A stretch of DNA of 64,000 bases. It comes from Marinobacter lipolyticus. Its GTDB lineage: Bacteria; Pseudomonadota; Gammaproteobacteria; Pseudomonadales; Oleiphilaceae. The DNA lies in contig NZ_QTKT01000006.1 in the NCBI RefSeq assembly GCF_018424605.1, positions 62,001 through 126,000 on the forward strand, given 5' to 3'. Shown here one piece after another: positions 1 through 8,534 of this stretch; position 1 is the first letter of the stretch, and every line of letters begins with the position of its first letter. Below the pieces are notes generated by a model that was given only the letters and a program-made list of their open reading frames with translations, searched no databases and was not told where the DNA came from. The position numbers were made by a program, and so were the translations under genes.

Positions 1-799
1 GTTTGCCATGAAAATGATTGGCGCTCTTCGGCAGGAAATTATTTTTGCGCGACACCAGAAAAGTCTCGGTCGGCCCGCCCGATGGTTATCCGTGCCGGTC
101 ATTGCGACGTCGCACCTCTGGGAAAACGGCAAGAACGAGCAGTCTCATCAGGACCCGGCCTTCGGCGAAGTCCTGATGGGAGAAATGAGTGACACTGCCC
201 GCGTTGTCTATCCTCCCGACTGCAATAGTGCTGTGGCGTGCCTTAACGAGTGTTTTCGAACCCAGGGGCAGTTCTGGGCCATGACGGTTCCCAAGGCAAA
301 ACTGCCTGCCGTTTTTGACGGCCGTCAGGCTGTGCAATTGCTCCGGGATGGTGCCATCGCTCTTGGTGAAGCCGGTGATGTGCAGTTGATCGCTGTCGGC
401 GCCTATCAACTCCGGGTTTGCCTTGAGGTTGCCGAAGCGCTGGCTCAGAGAGGGCTTTCGAGTGGTGTGGTCTGCCTTCTCGAGCCCGGTCGATTCCGGA
501 GTCCCCGGGATCCAATCGAGTCAGGACATCAGTCTGGTACTTCTTACAGGGCCGAGCTGTTTCCCCACGATACAAAACTCAGAGTGTTCGTCTGCCATAT
601 GCGCCCAGAGGCCTTGCTGGGAATCTGCCGTCCTCTCGATCTCGGACCCGACCGGACGCTGGCGTTTGGCTATGAAAACCATGGTGGCACCCTGGATACA
701 TCGGGGCTGCTGCAGGCCAACAAATGTGATGCCCATTCGATAGTGCAGGCGATCCTGTCAAAAAGTGGCTCCTCAGGCGCTGATAAGGCGACATTGTAG
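1..799 (+). CDS. Phosphoketolase-like (XFP family) enzyme, C-terminal part, cut by window edge
   Basis: The reading frame is open from base 2, so the true start lies upstream. The segment around residues 30-80, with a SHLWENG stretch followed by SHQDP and then VYPPDCNS, matches the C-terminal half of thiamine-diphosphate phosphoketolases, which split xylulose-5-P or fructose-6-P into acetyl-P and an aldose phosphate. The remainder looks like the transketolase C-terminal fold. The thiamine-binding N-terminal part is outside the window, so activity cannot be judged. Some relatives are database-labelled xylulose-5-phosphate epimerases, so the exact reaction is uncertain. It lies near a type II GAPDH, which hints at an alternative sugar-phosphate route. 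Confidence 0.7.
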   Translation, partial: FAMKMIGALRQEIIFARHQKSLGRPARWLSVPVIATSHLWENGKNEQSHQDPAFGEVLMGEMSDTARVVYPPDCNSAVACLNECFRTQGQFWAMTVPKAKLPAVFDGRQAVQLLRDGAIALGEAGDVQLIAVGAYQLRVCLEVAEALAQRGLSSGVVCLLEPGRFRSPRDPIESGHQSGTSYRAELFPHDTKLRVFVCHMRPEALLGICRPLDLGPDRTLAFGYENHGGTLDTSGLLQANKCDAHSIVQAILSKSGSSGADKATL

Positions 800-890
800 C
801 GATAGAGCGCGAGGATCGATTTACAACAGTCTTTACGGGGAAAAGTAAAGCGTTGGTGATCACCGTGCTGATTCTCACACTAAAACAATC

Positions 891-920
891 CGGGCGGCAA
901 CCGATTCAGCTAGCCGCCCG
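891..920. repeat. GC-rich hairpin between phosphoketolase and porin remnant
   Basis: CGGGCGGC pairs perfectly with GCCGCCCG across a 14-nt loop. No T-run follows on the plus strand. On the minus strand it is followed by a T-rich stretch, so it could terminate leftward transcription or be a remnant structure. Confidence 0.45.
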
Positions 921-944
921 ACATACAGGTCAATCATGCTATGA

Positions 945-1764
945 ATGAATCGTTCAATCACGCTGGGGCGCCAGATACTAACCTGGGGAACCGGCGACCT
1001 GGTGTTCATCAACGATCTGTTTCCCAAGGACTGGGTTTCGTTTTTTATCGGCCGCGATGTGGAGTACCTCAAGGCGCCCTCGGACGCGCTGAAGGTTTCG
1101 GCTTTTTCCAGCTGGGCCAATCTTGACCTTGTCTACACCCCCCGGTTTGACGCGGATCGCTTCATCGACGGTCGCCGTCTCTCTTTCTTCAACACAGGGC
1201 AAGGGCGGCTGACCGGGCGCAATGCGGTTGTACTGGCGGGCCGCCCGGCGGACGCGTTCGAAGACGACGAGTGGGCCGCCCGGCTGTACCGTAACCTTGG
1301 CGCCTACGAGGTCGCGCTCTACGGCTACGACGGCTTCTGGAAGAGCCCGGCCGGGGCTGATCCGGCCAGCGGTCGGGCCAGGTTTCCTCCGCTGTCGGTG
1401 CTCGGCGCCAGCCTGCGCGGGCCGGTGGGGGCCGGCATCGGCAACGTCGAGCTGGGCTATTACGATTCCCGCGCAGACCGCGATGGCGACGATCCCACAG
1501 TACGCAACAGCGAGCTGCGCCTGCTGCTCGGCTATGAGCAGGAAATTGCCCGTAACCTGACCCTGGGCCTGCAATACTACCTTGAGCGCATGGGCGAGTT
1601 TGAGGCCTACCGGCGGGCCTTGCCCCCGGGTGGGCTATCAGGTTGATGACCATCTCTCTGTTGAAGCCGGCGGAAACCTGTTTTTCGGCGCCCAGGAGGA
1701 AACCTTCTTCGGTCAGTTTGAGGACAACAATAACCTGTATCTGGGGGTACGCTATGGGTTCTGA
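945..1764 (+). pseudogene. Outer-membrane beta-barrel protein remnant, 5'-truncated and frameshifted
   Basis: Frame 3 from about 945 to 1640 encodes a barrel-like protein with alternating aromatic and charged strands but no signal peptide or N-terminal strands. The open frame begins directly inside conserved-looking sequence (GRQILTWGTGD). Near 1620-1645 the sense shifts to frame 1, which carries a classic barrel C-terminus (VGYQVDDHLSVEAGG... ending YGF, terminal Phe). The change of frame, and the sequence seemingly missing between the two parts, indicate an internal deletion. No ribosome site precedes the first ATG. It was probably an outer-membrane porin or assembly-type protein and is now inactive. 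Confidence 0.7.
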
Positions 1765-1839
1765 AAAGGTTAGGTGTTGATATTGAAGGGCTGGCTACTA
1801 TAGGCCTCACTCGGTTTACCCAAAGAAAAGGAAATGTAT

Positions 1840-2226
1840 ATGTCTTACACAATGAATCGCGTAATTCAGAATGTGGATTTCGAGACAGTGGATGAGCGAA
1901 CCCGCAAGGCCCTGGCCGATCAGGGTTTCGGGGTTCTGACAGAAATTGATGTTAAGGCTACCATGAAAAAGAAACTGGACAAGGACATGCTCGCCTACCG
2001 AATTCTCGGTGCCTGCAATCCAGCCATGGCTTGGGAAGCCATTGGCGTGGAACCCCGGGTAGGCGCTATGTTGCCGTGCAATGTCATACTGCGCGAGACC
2101 CCGGAGGGCGTTGAAGTCAGTGCGGTTGATCCCGTGTTATCCATGACAGCGATCGAAAATGAGCAACTCAAGCATATTGCGGGTGAGGTGAGAGATAGGC
2201 TGTCGGAGATTATCAAGGCGGTATGA
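1840..2226 (+). CDS. DUF302 family protein
   Basis: This is a 128-residue single-domain DUF302 protein. DUF302 proteins are small alpha/beta proteins of unknown function that often lie near metal or redox-stress genes. ATG 1840 is preferred over ATG 1834 because AGGA at 1829-1832 lies 7 nt from it. The N-terminal half carries the typical phrase QGFGVLTEIDVKATMKKK, and the middle has the LGACNPAMA segment with its Cys. No signal peptide is visible, so it is probably cytosolic. It stands alone between the porin remnant and the convergent lipid-synthesis gene. Confidence 0.85.
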   Translation: MSYTMNRVIQNVDFETVDERTRKALADQGFGVLTEIDVKATMKKKLDKDMLAYRILGACNPAMAWEAIGVEPRVGAMLPCNVILRETPEGVEVSAVDPVLSMTAIENEQLKHIAGEVRDRLSEIIKAV

Positions 2227-2337
2227 CTCGACTCGCACCAAAGCACTCGCTGTGTCTTTAATCATTGCCGCACCGGGTGTCTGGGACCTTGGTTCGGCAT
2301 ACCAAGCAAGTTGAGCCCCGATCTAAGCCGGCCCACG

Positions 2338-3453
2338 TCAAAGCCACTTGCGTAGCAACAGGCCAAGCGTGTCATACACGCCTTTCATGAAGCCGCGGTG
2401 TTTCCGGGGGATGCCAGTGATTTCACTGGCATCCTGCAGGTCAGTTTTGAACTCGTTTCTTAGCTGGCCATTCAAGGCTTCGTTTGTGGAAATCAGCGTC
2501 AGTTCATAGTTAATAAACAAACTTCGGTAGTCGAAGTTTGCGGTTCCTATGCTGCCCCAGGCTTCGTCAACGAGTAGTACTTTGGAATGCAACAGCCGGG
2601 GCGTGTACTCGAATATGCGAACGCCGTGTTCCAGTAGTTCTCCGTAAATGGCGCGGGCAGCCCATTGTGCGGGGGTCGAGTCGGTCTTTTCGGTGGTCAG
2701 AATCCGCACATCGACCCCCCGGCGGGCCGCGAGAGCAAGCTGTTTGCGTAATCCACGATCCGGTACGAAATAGGGCGTCGCCAACCAGATTCTGTCTGAC
2801 GCTCTGGCCAACCGGTCTTTGATGGCACACCGTAGCTGGATGCGACAGGTTCGTGTTGTATTGGGAATGATCCGGCTGTCGCCGACGGTGTGACTGTCTG
2901 GGTTCCATTGCGTGTCACCACACCAGAAGGCGTTGAACAGAGTGTCAGATACTGTGGCCAGGGGCCCGTTGATGCAGACATGCATATCGCGCCATCGCTG
3001 GGGGCCGTAGAAGCGCCTTGAACCCTCGCGATGAATGTTGAAGCCGCCGAGGTACGCTGTTTTGCCGTCAATGACCAGCAGCTTGCGATGGTCGCGACGG
3101 TTGTAACGCATCGGTTGCCGCCAACTCCAGCGGTGAAAGCGCTGAAGACGGATGCCGGCGGCTCTGAGCTGGCGTCGGTGCTTTCGGGTAAGAACGCTGC
3201 TTGAGCCCAGCGCATCAACGTGAATGCGCACGTCGAGGCCGTGGCGGGACTGCTTCATCAGTTCATCAAGCAGTTCAGTCCCCACCTCGTCCGCCGCCAG
3301 GATATACGAAGCAAGAAAGATACGCTGGGTGGCAGCACGGACCGAGCGAATCATCTCCGCATAGAGTTCGTCTCCCTCACCGAACAGCCTGAACACATCC
3401 TTCACGGCCCCGTCCTCGGGTTCACAGGCGGCGTCGCCGGGGTTGCCGTTCAT
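2338..3453 (-). CDS. Cardiolipin synthase-like phospholipase D family protein (ClsB type)
   Basis: This 371-aa protein has two HKD motifs of the phospholipase D superfamily: H122-x-K124-x4-D129 and H289-x-K291-x4-D296, the second followed by GTANFDYRS. It lacks the N-terminal membrane segments of ClsA, so it resembles ClsB, which joins phosphatidylglycerol (or phosphatidylethanolamine) to make cardiolipin at the inner membrane. Its ATG lies 2 nt after the stop of the type II GAPDH gene, so the two are almost certainly one transcript, probably from the promoter at about 4560-4590. A link to membrane repair under metal stress is inference. Confidence 0.85.
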   Translation of the reverse strand: MNGNPGDAACEPEDGAVKDVFRLFGEGDELYAEMIRSVRAATQRIFLASYILAADEVGTELLDELMKQSRHGLDVRIHVDALGSSSVLTRKHRRQLRAAGIRLQRFHRWSWRQPMRYNRRDHRKLLVIDGKTAYLGGFNIHREGSRRFYGPQRWRDMHVCINGPLATVSDTLFNAFWCGDTQWNPDSHTVGDSRIIPNTTRTCRIQLRCAIKDRLARASDRIWLATPYFVPDRGLRKQLALAARRGVDVRILTTEKTDSTPAQWAARAIYGELLEHGVRIFEYTPRLLHSKVLLVDEAWGSIGTANFDYRSLFINYELTLISTNEALNGQLRNEFKTDLQDASEITGIPRKHRGFMKGVYDTLGLLLRKWL

Positions 3454-3455
3454 AT

Positions 3456-4496
3456 CTATAAGCCAACAGAGCCGATACCCAGGCTGTCATTGGTGTTTCT
3501 GATCGACGTTTCCCCATCGTGTTCGGCCCCGGTAAGTGCGCGTATGGCATCGATGGTTTCCGGAACAACAATCGCCTGGTTGTCGACCATATAGGCATAG
3601 AACAGCTCATTACCCTGCACCTTGAGCATGTCTTCCCAAAGCGCGACTTCATACAGGCTGTCGTGAGGTCGGCCAAGGTCGGCCATCAACTCCTTGACGC
3701 TGTTGATCGCGCTTAGCCCGTCGCTGTTCCGGAGGAAAACAATGCGGGAGGAGGTGCGGAACGCATCGAGCACTTCGTCCTTGCTCGCCTCACGTGTCAG
3801 TTGAACGGACCAGTAGTGCAGGTGGGCCAGTGTCTCCGGAACCTTGACCGCCATGGTTACCACATCCAGGTCCGGGTCGACACTTTGGGCGTCCGGGCCC
3901 TGGTGACTGGGAATCTCCGGCTCTGGCACGACGGTATTCATGATCCCGCCCTGGTGGCTCTCCCAGGGATCGGTGGCCCGGCGCAGAAGGGTTCCCCGTG
4001 CCCGGTCCAGCAAGCCGTGGCGTTTGAGCGCTGACAGGGTACGAATGATCGACGTCGTGTTGCACGATACGACGCGCGTGCAGTCACGGCCGACAGCGCT
4101 GGCGTAGTTGGCCTCGGCAACGAATGAATGGCCCGTGCTTTGATGTTTCTCGCCGCCATGAACGATGTACTTGATGCCAAGCCGCCGGTAGGTTTCGATA
4201 TTCTTGCTGGCCAGGTGTTTCGGTGTGCAGTCCACCACGATATCCGCGGCTCCAAGTAAGTCATCTAGAGAGCCGGAAACATCGAGCCCGGCTGCGCCCA
4301 TAGCAACGGCGTGCTCTTCAGTCGCGCCGTACAGGGCATATCCTCTACTCAGCGCGGCCCTCACTCGCCAGTCCTGCGCGACATCAGCTACACCTGCTAT
4401 GACCATGTCTTTTTGTACCGCAACGGCTTGTGCTACCCGCTTGCCGATAACGCCATAACCATTGACCGCGACACGAATAATTCTCTGACCGACCAT
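3456..4496 (-). CDS. Type II (archaeal-type) glyceraldehyde-3-phosphate dehydrogenase
   Basis: This 346-aa protein begins with a Rossmann motif (VNGYGVIGKR, residues 11-20) and has the catalytic cysteine in VVSCNTTSI (C145), features of the archaeal type II GAPDH family that oxidises glyceraldehyde-3-P with NAD(P). It is not the usual bacterial GapA. GGGAG lies about 9 nt before ATG 4496. Upstream on the same strand is a direct repeat TTTCAG-N5-ATTCAG followed by TATACT, a candidate activated promoter shared in type with copA and cusCBA. It is co-transcribed with the phospholipase D-type gene. The family is rare in proteobacteria, so horizontal origin is likely. Confidence 0.9.
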   Translation of the reverse strand: MVGQRIIRVAVNGYGVIGKRVAQAVAVQKDMVIAGVADVAQDWRVRAALSRGYALYGATEEHAVAMGAAGLDVSGSLDDLLGAADIVVDCTPKHLASKNIETYRRLGIKYIVHGGEKHQSTGHSFVAEANYASAVGRDCTRVVSCNTTSIIRTLSALKRHGLLDRARGTLLRRATDPWESHQGGIMNTVVPEPEIPSHQGPDAQSVDPDLDVVTMAVKVPETLAHLHYWSVQLTREASKDEVLDAFRTSSRIVFLRNSDGLSAINSVKELMADLGRPHDSLYEVALWEDMLKVQGNELFYAYMVDNQAIVVPETIDAIRALTGAEHDGETSIRNTNDSLGIGSVGL

Positions 4497-4558
4497 CTTT
4501 TGTATCTCCCAGTTTCTGAAGAGGAGCGAACGAACCGTGATATTTTTTAGGTGAACAG

Positions 4559-4589
4559 AGTATAGGCAAAGACTGAATTTCAGCTGAAA
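4559..4589 (-). promoter_or_regulatory. Direct-repeat activator box and -10 for the GAPDH/PLD operon
   Basis: Read on the minus strand: TTTCAG, 5 nt, ATTCAG (4589-4573), then 8 nt and TATACT (4564-4559). The 11-bp spacing of the half-sites and the overlap with the -35 position are typical of OmpR/PhoB-family activators. The same region also reads as a palindrome TTTCAGCTGAAA (4578-4589). It is one of five similar boxes in this window. The regulator is unknown. Confidence 0.6.
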
Positions 4590-4671
4590 GTCCGGTTTGA
4601 CGTGTACCTCAGGGCAATGGCTTTACCGAAAAGTTGATGGTGATCAAAAAAATGCAAAGCGCAGAAGTGCT

Positions 4672-4688
4672 TTTCAGGTTCAGTTCAG
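4672..4688 (+). promoter_or_regulatory. Direct-repeat activator box before copA
   Basis: TTTCAG-GTTCA-GTTCAG in the copA direction, about 100 bp before the start codon. One half-site differs by one base from the consensus. A convincing -10 is not obvious; TAGTGA at 4696 is a weak candidate. The region between this site and the GAPDH box at 4573-4589 is a divergent control region. Confidence 0.55.
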
Positions 4689-4792
4689 TCTGGTGTAGTG
4701 AGATGATAAACCATCATGCGGCAATTCCATTACCGGGAGCCAGGTCGAACACTGTGTGGCTGGCCTGGAACAAACGAAAGGATGAACGGACG

Positions 4793-7198
4793 ATGTCTGC
4801 AAAACATAATAGCGCTCGTGACGAGAATGACGAGAATACTGTAGCCGGAGAAGCAGGGGGGAAGTATACCTGCCCGATGCATCCGGAGGTGGTATCCGAC
4901 GAGCCGGGAGACTGCCCCAAATGCGGAATGCACCTTGTGCCTATGGAGCAGGCCGGAACGAGCTCCCATTCCGGTCATTCGCACCATCATTCCGGTCATT
5001 CGCACCAGTGTTCCGGAGAGCATGAAAAACCGTCAGGCGATGACCGGAAATATGATCGCGTGCCGCCTGGATATTCGGGTGTGGTCTACACCTGTCCCAT
5101 GCACCCTCAAGTCCGACAGACAAAGCCCGGGGCATGTCCTCTGTGCGGTATGGGACTGGAGCAGGAATCGGCCACCGCGGAAGATGAGGGGCCCAACCCG
5201 GAGTTGGTGGACTTTTCTCGTCGGCTCTGGGTTGCCCTGGCATTTTCAGTGCCCTTGCTGATTTTGACCATGACTCCCTTTATCGGTGTCATGGCGGTTC
5301 GCGACTTCTTCGGTGAGCGTTTGTCACTCTGGATTGAACTGGTGCTTGCTACTCCTGTAATCCTATGGTCCGGCTGGCCCTTCTTTGCTCGCGGTTACAT
5401 CTCGTTTCGGACAATGAACCTGAATATGTTCAGCCTGATCGGCATGGGAGTTGGGGCGGCCTATATATTCAGCATCGTAGCGGTCCTTGTGCCAGGGATC
5501 TTCCCGGAAGGCTTCCGGGACTCCGAGGGTAACGTTGGCGTTTATTTTGAGGCGGCAGCCGTTATCGTCACACTGGTCCTGCTGGGCCAGGTGATGGAGC
5601 TGAGGGCCCGTGAGGGCACCGGTAAAGCCATACGTGCGTTGCTGGATATGGCCGCCAAAACGGCGCGCCTGATCCGGCCCGATGGAACCGAAACAGAGGT
5701 TGCTCTGGAGGATGTGAAGGTCGGTGATCATTTGCGGGTGCGCCCCGGTGACAAGGTGCCGGTGGATGGCGTGGTTGTTGAAGGCCGCTCATCCATCGAT
5801 GAATCAATGATTTCCGGGGAGCCGGTTCCGGTAGAGAAAGTGGAGGGAGACAAAGTAACCGGGGCCACCATCAACGGTACCGGAAGCCTTGTTATGGAGG
5901 CGACCCGGGTTGGCGCGGATACTACGCTCAGTCAAATCGTCGAGATGGTTGCCAATGCCCAGCGCAGCCGCGCGCCTATCCAGAAGTTTGCCGATATGGT
6001 GGCCGGCAAGTTCGTACCAGCGGTTATTGCCGTGGCGGCCCTGTCCTTTGTGGCGTGGGCCATCTGGGGGCCGGTACCAGCTTTGTCGTATGCGCTCGTG
6101 TCTGCGGTTGCGGTGCTTATCATCGCTTGCCCTTGCGCATTGGGGTTGGCTACGCCTATGTCGATCATGACGGCTACGGGGCGCGGTGCCCAGTTAGGTG
6201 TGCTGATTAAGAACGCCGAAGCGCTGGAGCGTTTTGCCAAGGTGGATACCTTGATTGTGGATAAAACCGGTACCTTGACGGAAGGCAAGCCCAGACTAGT
6301 GGCGGTGCTGCCGGAATCGGGTCATGACGAGACCGAGGTCCTCAGGCTTGCGGCCACACTGGAGAAAGGGTCAGAGCATCCGCTCGCTGAAGCCATCGTT
6401 TCAGGCGCCGAGGCACGTAACGTGATGCTTGGAAAGGCCGATGACTTTGAAGCCGTTACAGGCAAGGGGGTCAAGGGTGTTGTGGATGGCAAGCCAGTGG
6501 CTTTGGGCAATGCCAAACTACTGGAAGAGCTGGGCTTGGACGGTGGCCATCTGATGGAGGTTGCCAATAGCAGACGCGATGAAGGCGAAACGGTCATGTT
6601 TGTGGTGCTTAACGGCGCCGTTGCAGGCCTTGTCAGTGTAGCCGACCCGGTCAAGGAAACGACACCCGCTGCGCTCAAGGCCCTCCACGCCGCTGGCTTC
6701 CGCATAATTATGGCAACTGGCGACAATGAGCGCACGGCAAAGGCGGTGGCGGGTAAACTCGGTATCGATGAGATTCGTGCCGATGTGCTGCCAGAGGACA
6801 AGGCCAGCATCATTCGCGAACTTCAGAGCCAGGGGCGCAAGGTAGCGATGGCGGGGGACGGCGTGAATGACGCACCCGCCCTGGCCCAGGCCGATGTTGG
6901 TATTGCAATGGGAACCGGCGCGGATGTCGCCATTGAGAGCGCGGGCTTTACCTTGGTTAAGGGTAACCTCGATGGCATTGTCCGCGCCAGACGGTTGTCC
7001 CAGGCGACGATGCGAAATATCAAGCAGAACCTGTTTTTTGCCTTGGTCTACAACGGTGCGGGTGTGCCGGTGGCTGCTGGTGTGCTCTACCCATTCTTTG
7101 GCATCCTGATAGGACCTATCTTTGCCGCTTTTGCAATGAGCGCGTCCTCATTGTCGGTGGTAATGAACTCCCTGCGTTTGCGTCGAGAGAAAGTCTAG
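4793..7198 (+). CDS. copA: Copper-translocating P-type ATPase with two N-terminal CPMHP metal-binding modules
   Basis: This is an 801-aa P1B ATPase exporting Cu(I) from the cytosol. Two YTCPMHP(E/Q)V modules (near residues 27 and 100) flank a His-rich stretch. Then come eight expected membrane helices with the CPC metal site (about 446-448), the actuator SGEP (about 341), the phosphorylated Asp in DKTGTLT (about 489) and the hinge GDGVNDAP (about 688). The C-terminal [16 protein letters not shown] helix fits Cu-type pumps. ATG 4793 was chosen because the 53 upstream codons have no domain and include the regulatory region, while AAAGGA lies just upstream. Cu rather than Ag is inferred. Confidence 0.92.
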   Translation: MSAKHNSARDENDENTVAGEAGGKYTCPMHPEVVSDEPGDCPKCGMHLVPMEQAGTSSHSGHSHHHSGHSHQCSGEHEKPSGDDRKYDRVPPGYSGVVYTCPMHPQVRQTKPGACPLCGMGLEQESATAEDEGPNPELVDFSRRLWVALAFSVPLLILTMTPFIGVMAVRDFFGERLSLWIELVLATPVILWSGWPFFARGYISFRTMNLNMFSLIGMGVGAAYIFSIVAVLVPGIFPEGFRDSEGNVGVYFEAAAVIVTLVLLGQVMELRAREGTGKAIRALLDMAAKTARLIRPDGTETEVALEDVKVGDHLRVRPGDKVPVDGVVVEGRSSIDESMISGEPVPVEKVEGDKVTGATINGTGSLVMEATRVGADTTLSQIVEMVANAQRSRAPIQKFADMVAGKFVPAVIAVAALSFVAWAIWGPVPALSYALVSAVAVLIIACPCALGLATPMSIMTATGRGAQLGVLIKNAEALERFAKVDTLIVDKTGTLTEGKPRLVAVLPESGHDETEVLRLAATLEKGSEHPLAEAIVSGAEARNVMLGKADDFEAVTGKGVKGVVDGKPVALGNAKLLEELGLDGGHLMEVANSRRDEGETVMFVVLNGAVAGLVSVADPVKETTPAALKALHAAGFRIIMATGDNERTAKAVAGKLGIDEIRADVLPEDKASIIRELQSQGRKVAMAGDGVNDAPALAQADVGIAMGTGADVAIESAGFTLVKGNLDGIVRARRLSQATMRNIKQNLFFALVYNGAGVPVAAGVLYPFFGILIGPIFAAFAMSASSLSVVMNSLRLRREKV

Positions 7199-7297
7199 GC
7201 GCGAAACGACCATATCGATGACCTCTCACTGGTAGCCCTATCCTGTGGCTCTCAGTGCTGAGGTCGAAGTAAAAATGAGTTTGGCCAGGGAAAGCTA

Positions 7298-8305
7298 ATG
7301 AAAATTGTGTTCTTTGAGGCAGAGAAGTGGGAGTGCGATATTTTGCAGCATGCCTGCTGCAATCATGAGGTTGTCTTCACGGACGAGGAACTCGGAATAG
7401 ACAACGTTGGGTTATACAGGGACGCCGATATCATCTCACCCTTCGTTCATTCAGCCCTGGATCGTTCGGTACTTGAGTGCTTTGAGCATCTGAAATTTGT
7501 CGCTACCCGGTCGACGGGATACGACCATATCGATTTGGAGTATTGCACCAGAAATGCGATTCCAGTCAGCAATGTGCCCGTCTACGGTGACCAGACTGTT
7601 GCGGAGCATGTTTTTGCGCTGCTCCTTGCCATTAGCCACAAGATTCCAGAGGCGATCAATCGCACTCGCAAGGGGGATTTTTCGCAGAAAGGCCTGCAGG
7701 GATTCGATCTGCAAGGCAAAACCCTTGGAGTGATCGGTACCGGTGCTATCGGTAAGCGTGTTGTGGAAATCGCGCAAGGGTTTCGTCTGAACGTTCTTGC
7801 CTGCGATCCCAAGCCGGATTACGTATTCGCGGACCGATATAACGTGTCTTACGTCGATTTGGATGGTCTTCTTGAGCAGTCCGATGTTGTGACGCTGCAC
7901 GTTCCTGGCAGCAAATCGGCCAAGCATCTTCTGTCGGACAGGGAGTTCGCCCGGATGAAGCGCGGGGTTGTCCTGATTAATACCGCTCGCGGCTCCATTG
8001 TTGATACCCAGGCTTTGCTGCACGCGCTGGCGGATGGGAAGGTGTCGGCTGCCGGTCTTGATGTACTGCCGGATGAGCCCTCCATCAGGGAAGAGGTGGA
8101 ATTGATCCGCTCTTTTTTTGACAAGGAACATGATCTGGAAACGCTGTTTGCCAACCATGTTCTTCAGCACATGAGAAACGTCATCGTCACCCCCCACAGT
8201 GCGTTCAATACGAAAGAGGCTGTCGAAAGAATCCTCAAGACCACTGGCGAAAACATTGTTGGCTTCATCGAGGGTCCCCCCCGCAATCTTGTGAATAAAC
8301 ACTGA
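7298..8305 (+). CDS. D-isomer-specific 2-hydroxyacid dehydrogenase (D-lactate dehydrogenase-like)
   Basis: This 335-aa NAD-dependent enzyme of the D-2-hydroxyacid dehydrogenase family shows the nucleotide motif GTGAIG (147-152), catalytic Arg231 (NTARGSIVD), Glu260 (DVLPDEP) and His300 (TPHSAF). This is the full catalytic set for reducing a 2-keto acid or oxidising a D-hydroxy acid, with D-lactate/pyruvate the likeliest pair. AGGGAAAG precedes ATG 7298 closely. It follows copA in the same direction after a 99-nt gap and may be read from the same or its own promoter. The exact substrate cannot be fixed from sequence. Confidence 0.88.
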   Translation: MKIVFFEAEKWECDILQHACCNHEVVFTDEELGIDNVGLYRDADIISPFVHSALDRSVLECFEHLKFVATRSTGYDHIDLEYCTRNAIPVSNVPVYGDQTVAEHVFALLLAISHKIPEAINRTRKGDFSQKGLQGFDLQGKTLGVIGTGAIGKRVVEIAQGFRLNVLACDPKPDYVFADRYNVSYVDLDGLLEQSDVVTLHVPGSKSAKHLLSDREFARMKRGVVLINTARGSIVDTQALLHALADGKVSAAGLDVLPDEPSIREEVELIRSFFDKEHDLETLFANHVLQHMRNVIVTPHSAFNTKEAVERILKTTGENIVGFIEGPPRNLVNKH

Positions 8306-8321
8306 GCCAGGATGGTTTTTT

Positions 8322-8450
8322 ATGCCGATGCTCTATACCTATTTGATCTGGGGTGTGTTGTTGGTGCTGCTGTCGGGATTGGTTCTCGTTGTTACCTGCA
8401 ATAAGGAGATGCTGAGGATGAGACTTGGTACCGCTCTCCTGGGGTCGTGA
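8322..8450 (+). CDS. Possible 42-aa single-span membrane peptide
   Basis: A short frame starts at ATG 8322, with AGGA about 9 nt upstream, 16 nt after the dehydrogenase stop. It encodes one strong hydrophobic helix (residues 5-25) followed by a short basic tail. The position between the dehydrogenase and the BCCT carrier suggests co-transcription. I recognise no family, and it may be a remnant of a longer membrane protein. Confidence 0.35.
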   Translation: MPMLYTYLIWGVLLVLLSGLVLVVTCNKEMLRMRLGTALLGS

Positions 8451-8534
8451 ATTCAGATAATAACTGCAGCATTTTTCGTAATTTATACGAGCATCGCTAT
8501 TGGCAGACCAGGGCATAATAAAAGGCTAATCATC

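Noticed and set aside
4634..4792. Upstream extension of copA to ATG 4634
   Set aside because: The 53 extra codons include the regulatory direct repeat, have no domain and no ribosome site; ATG 4793 starts just before the metal-binding modules.
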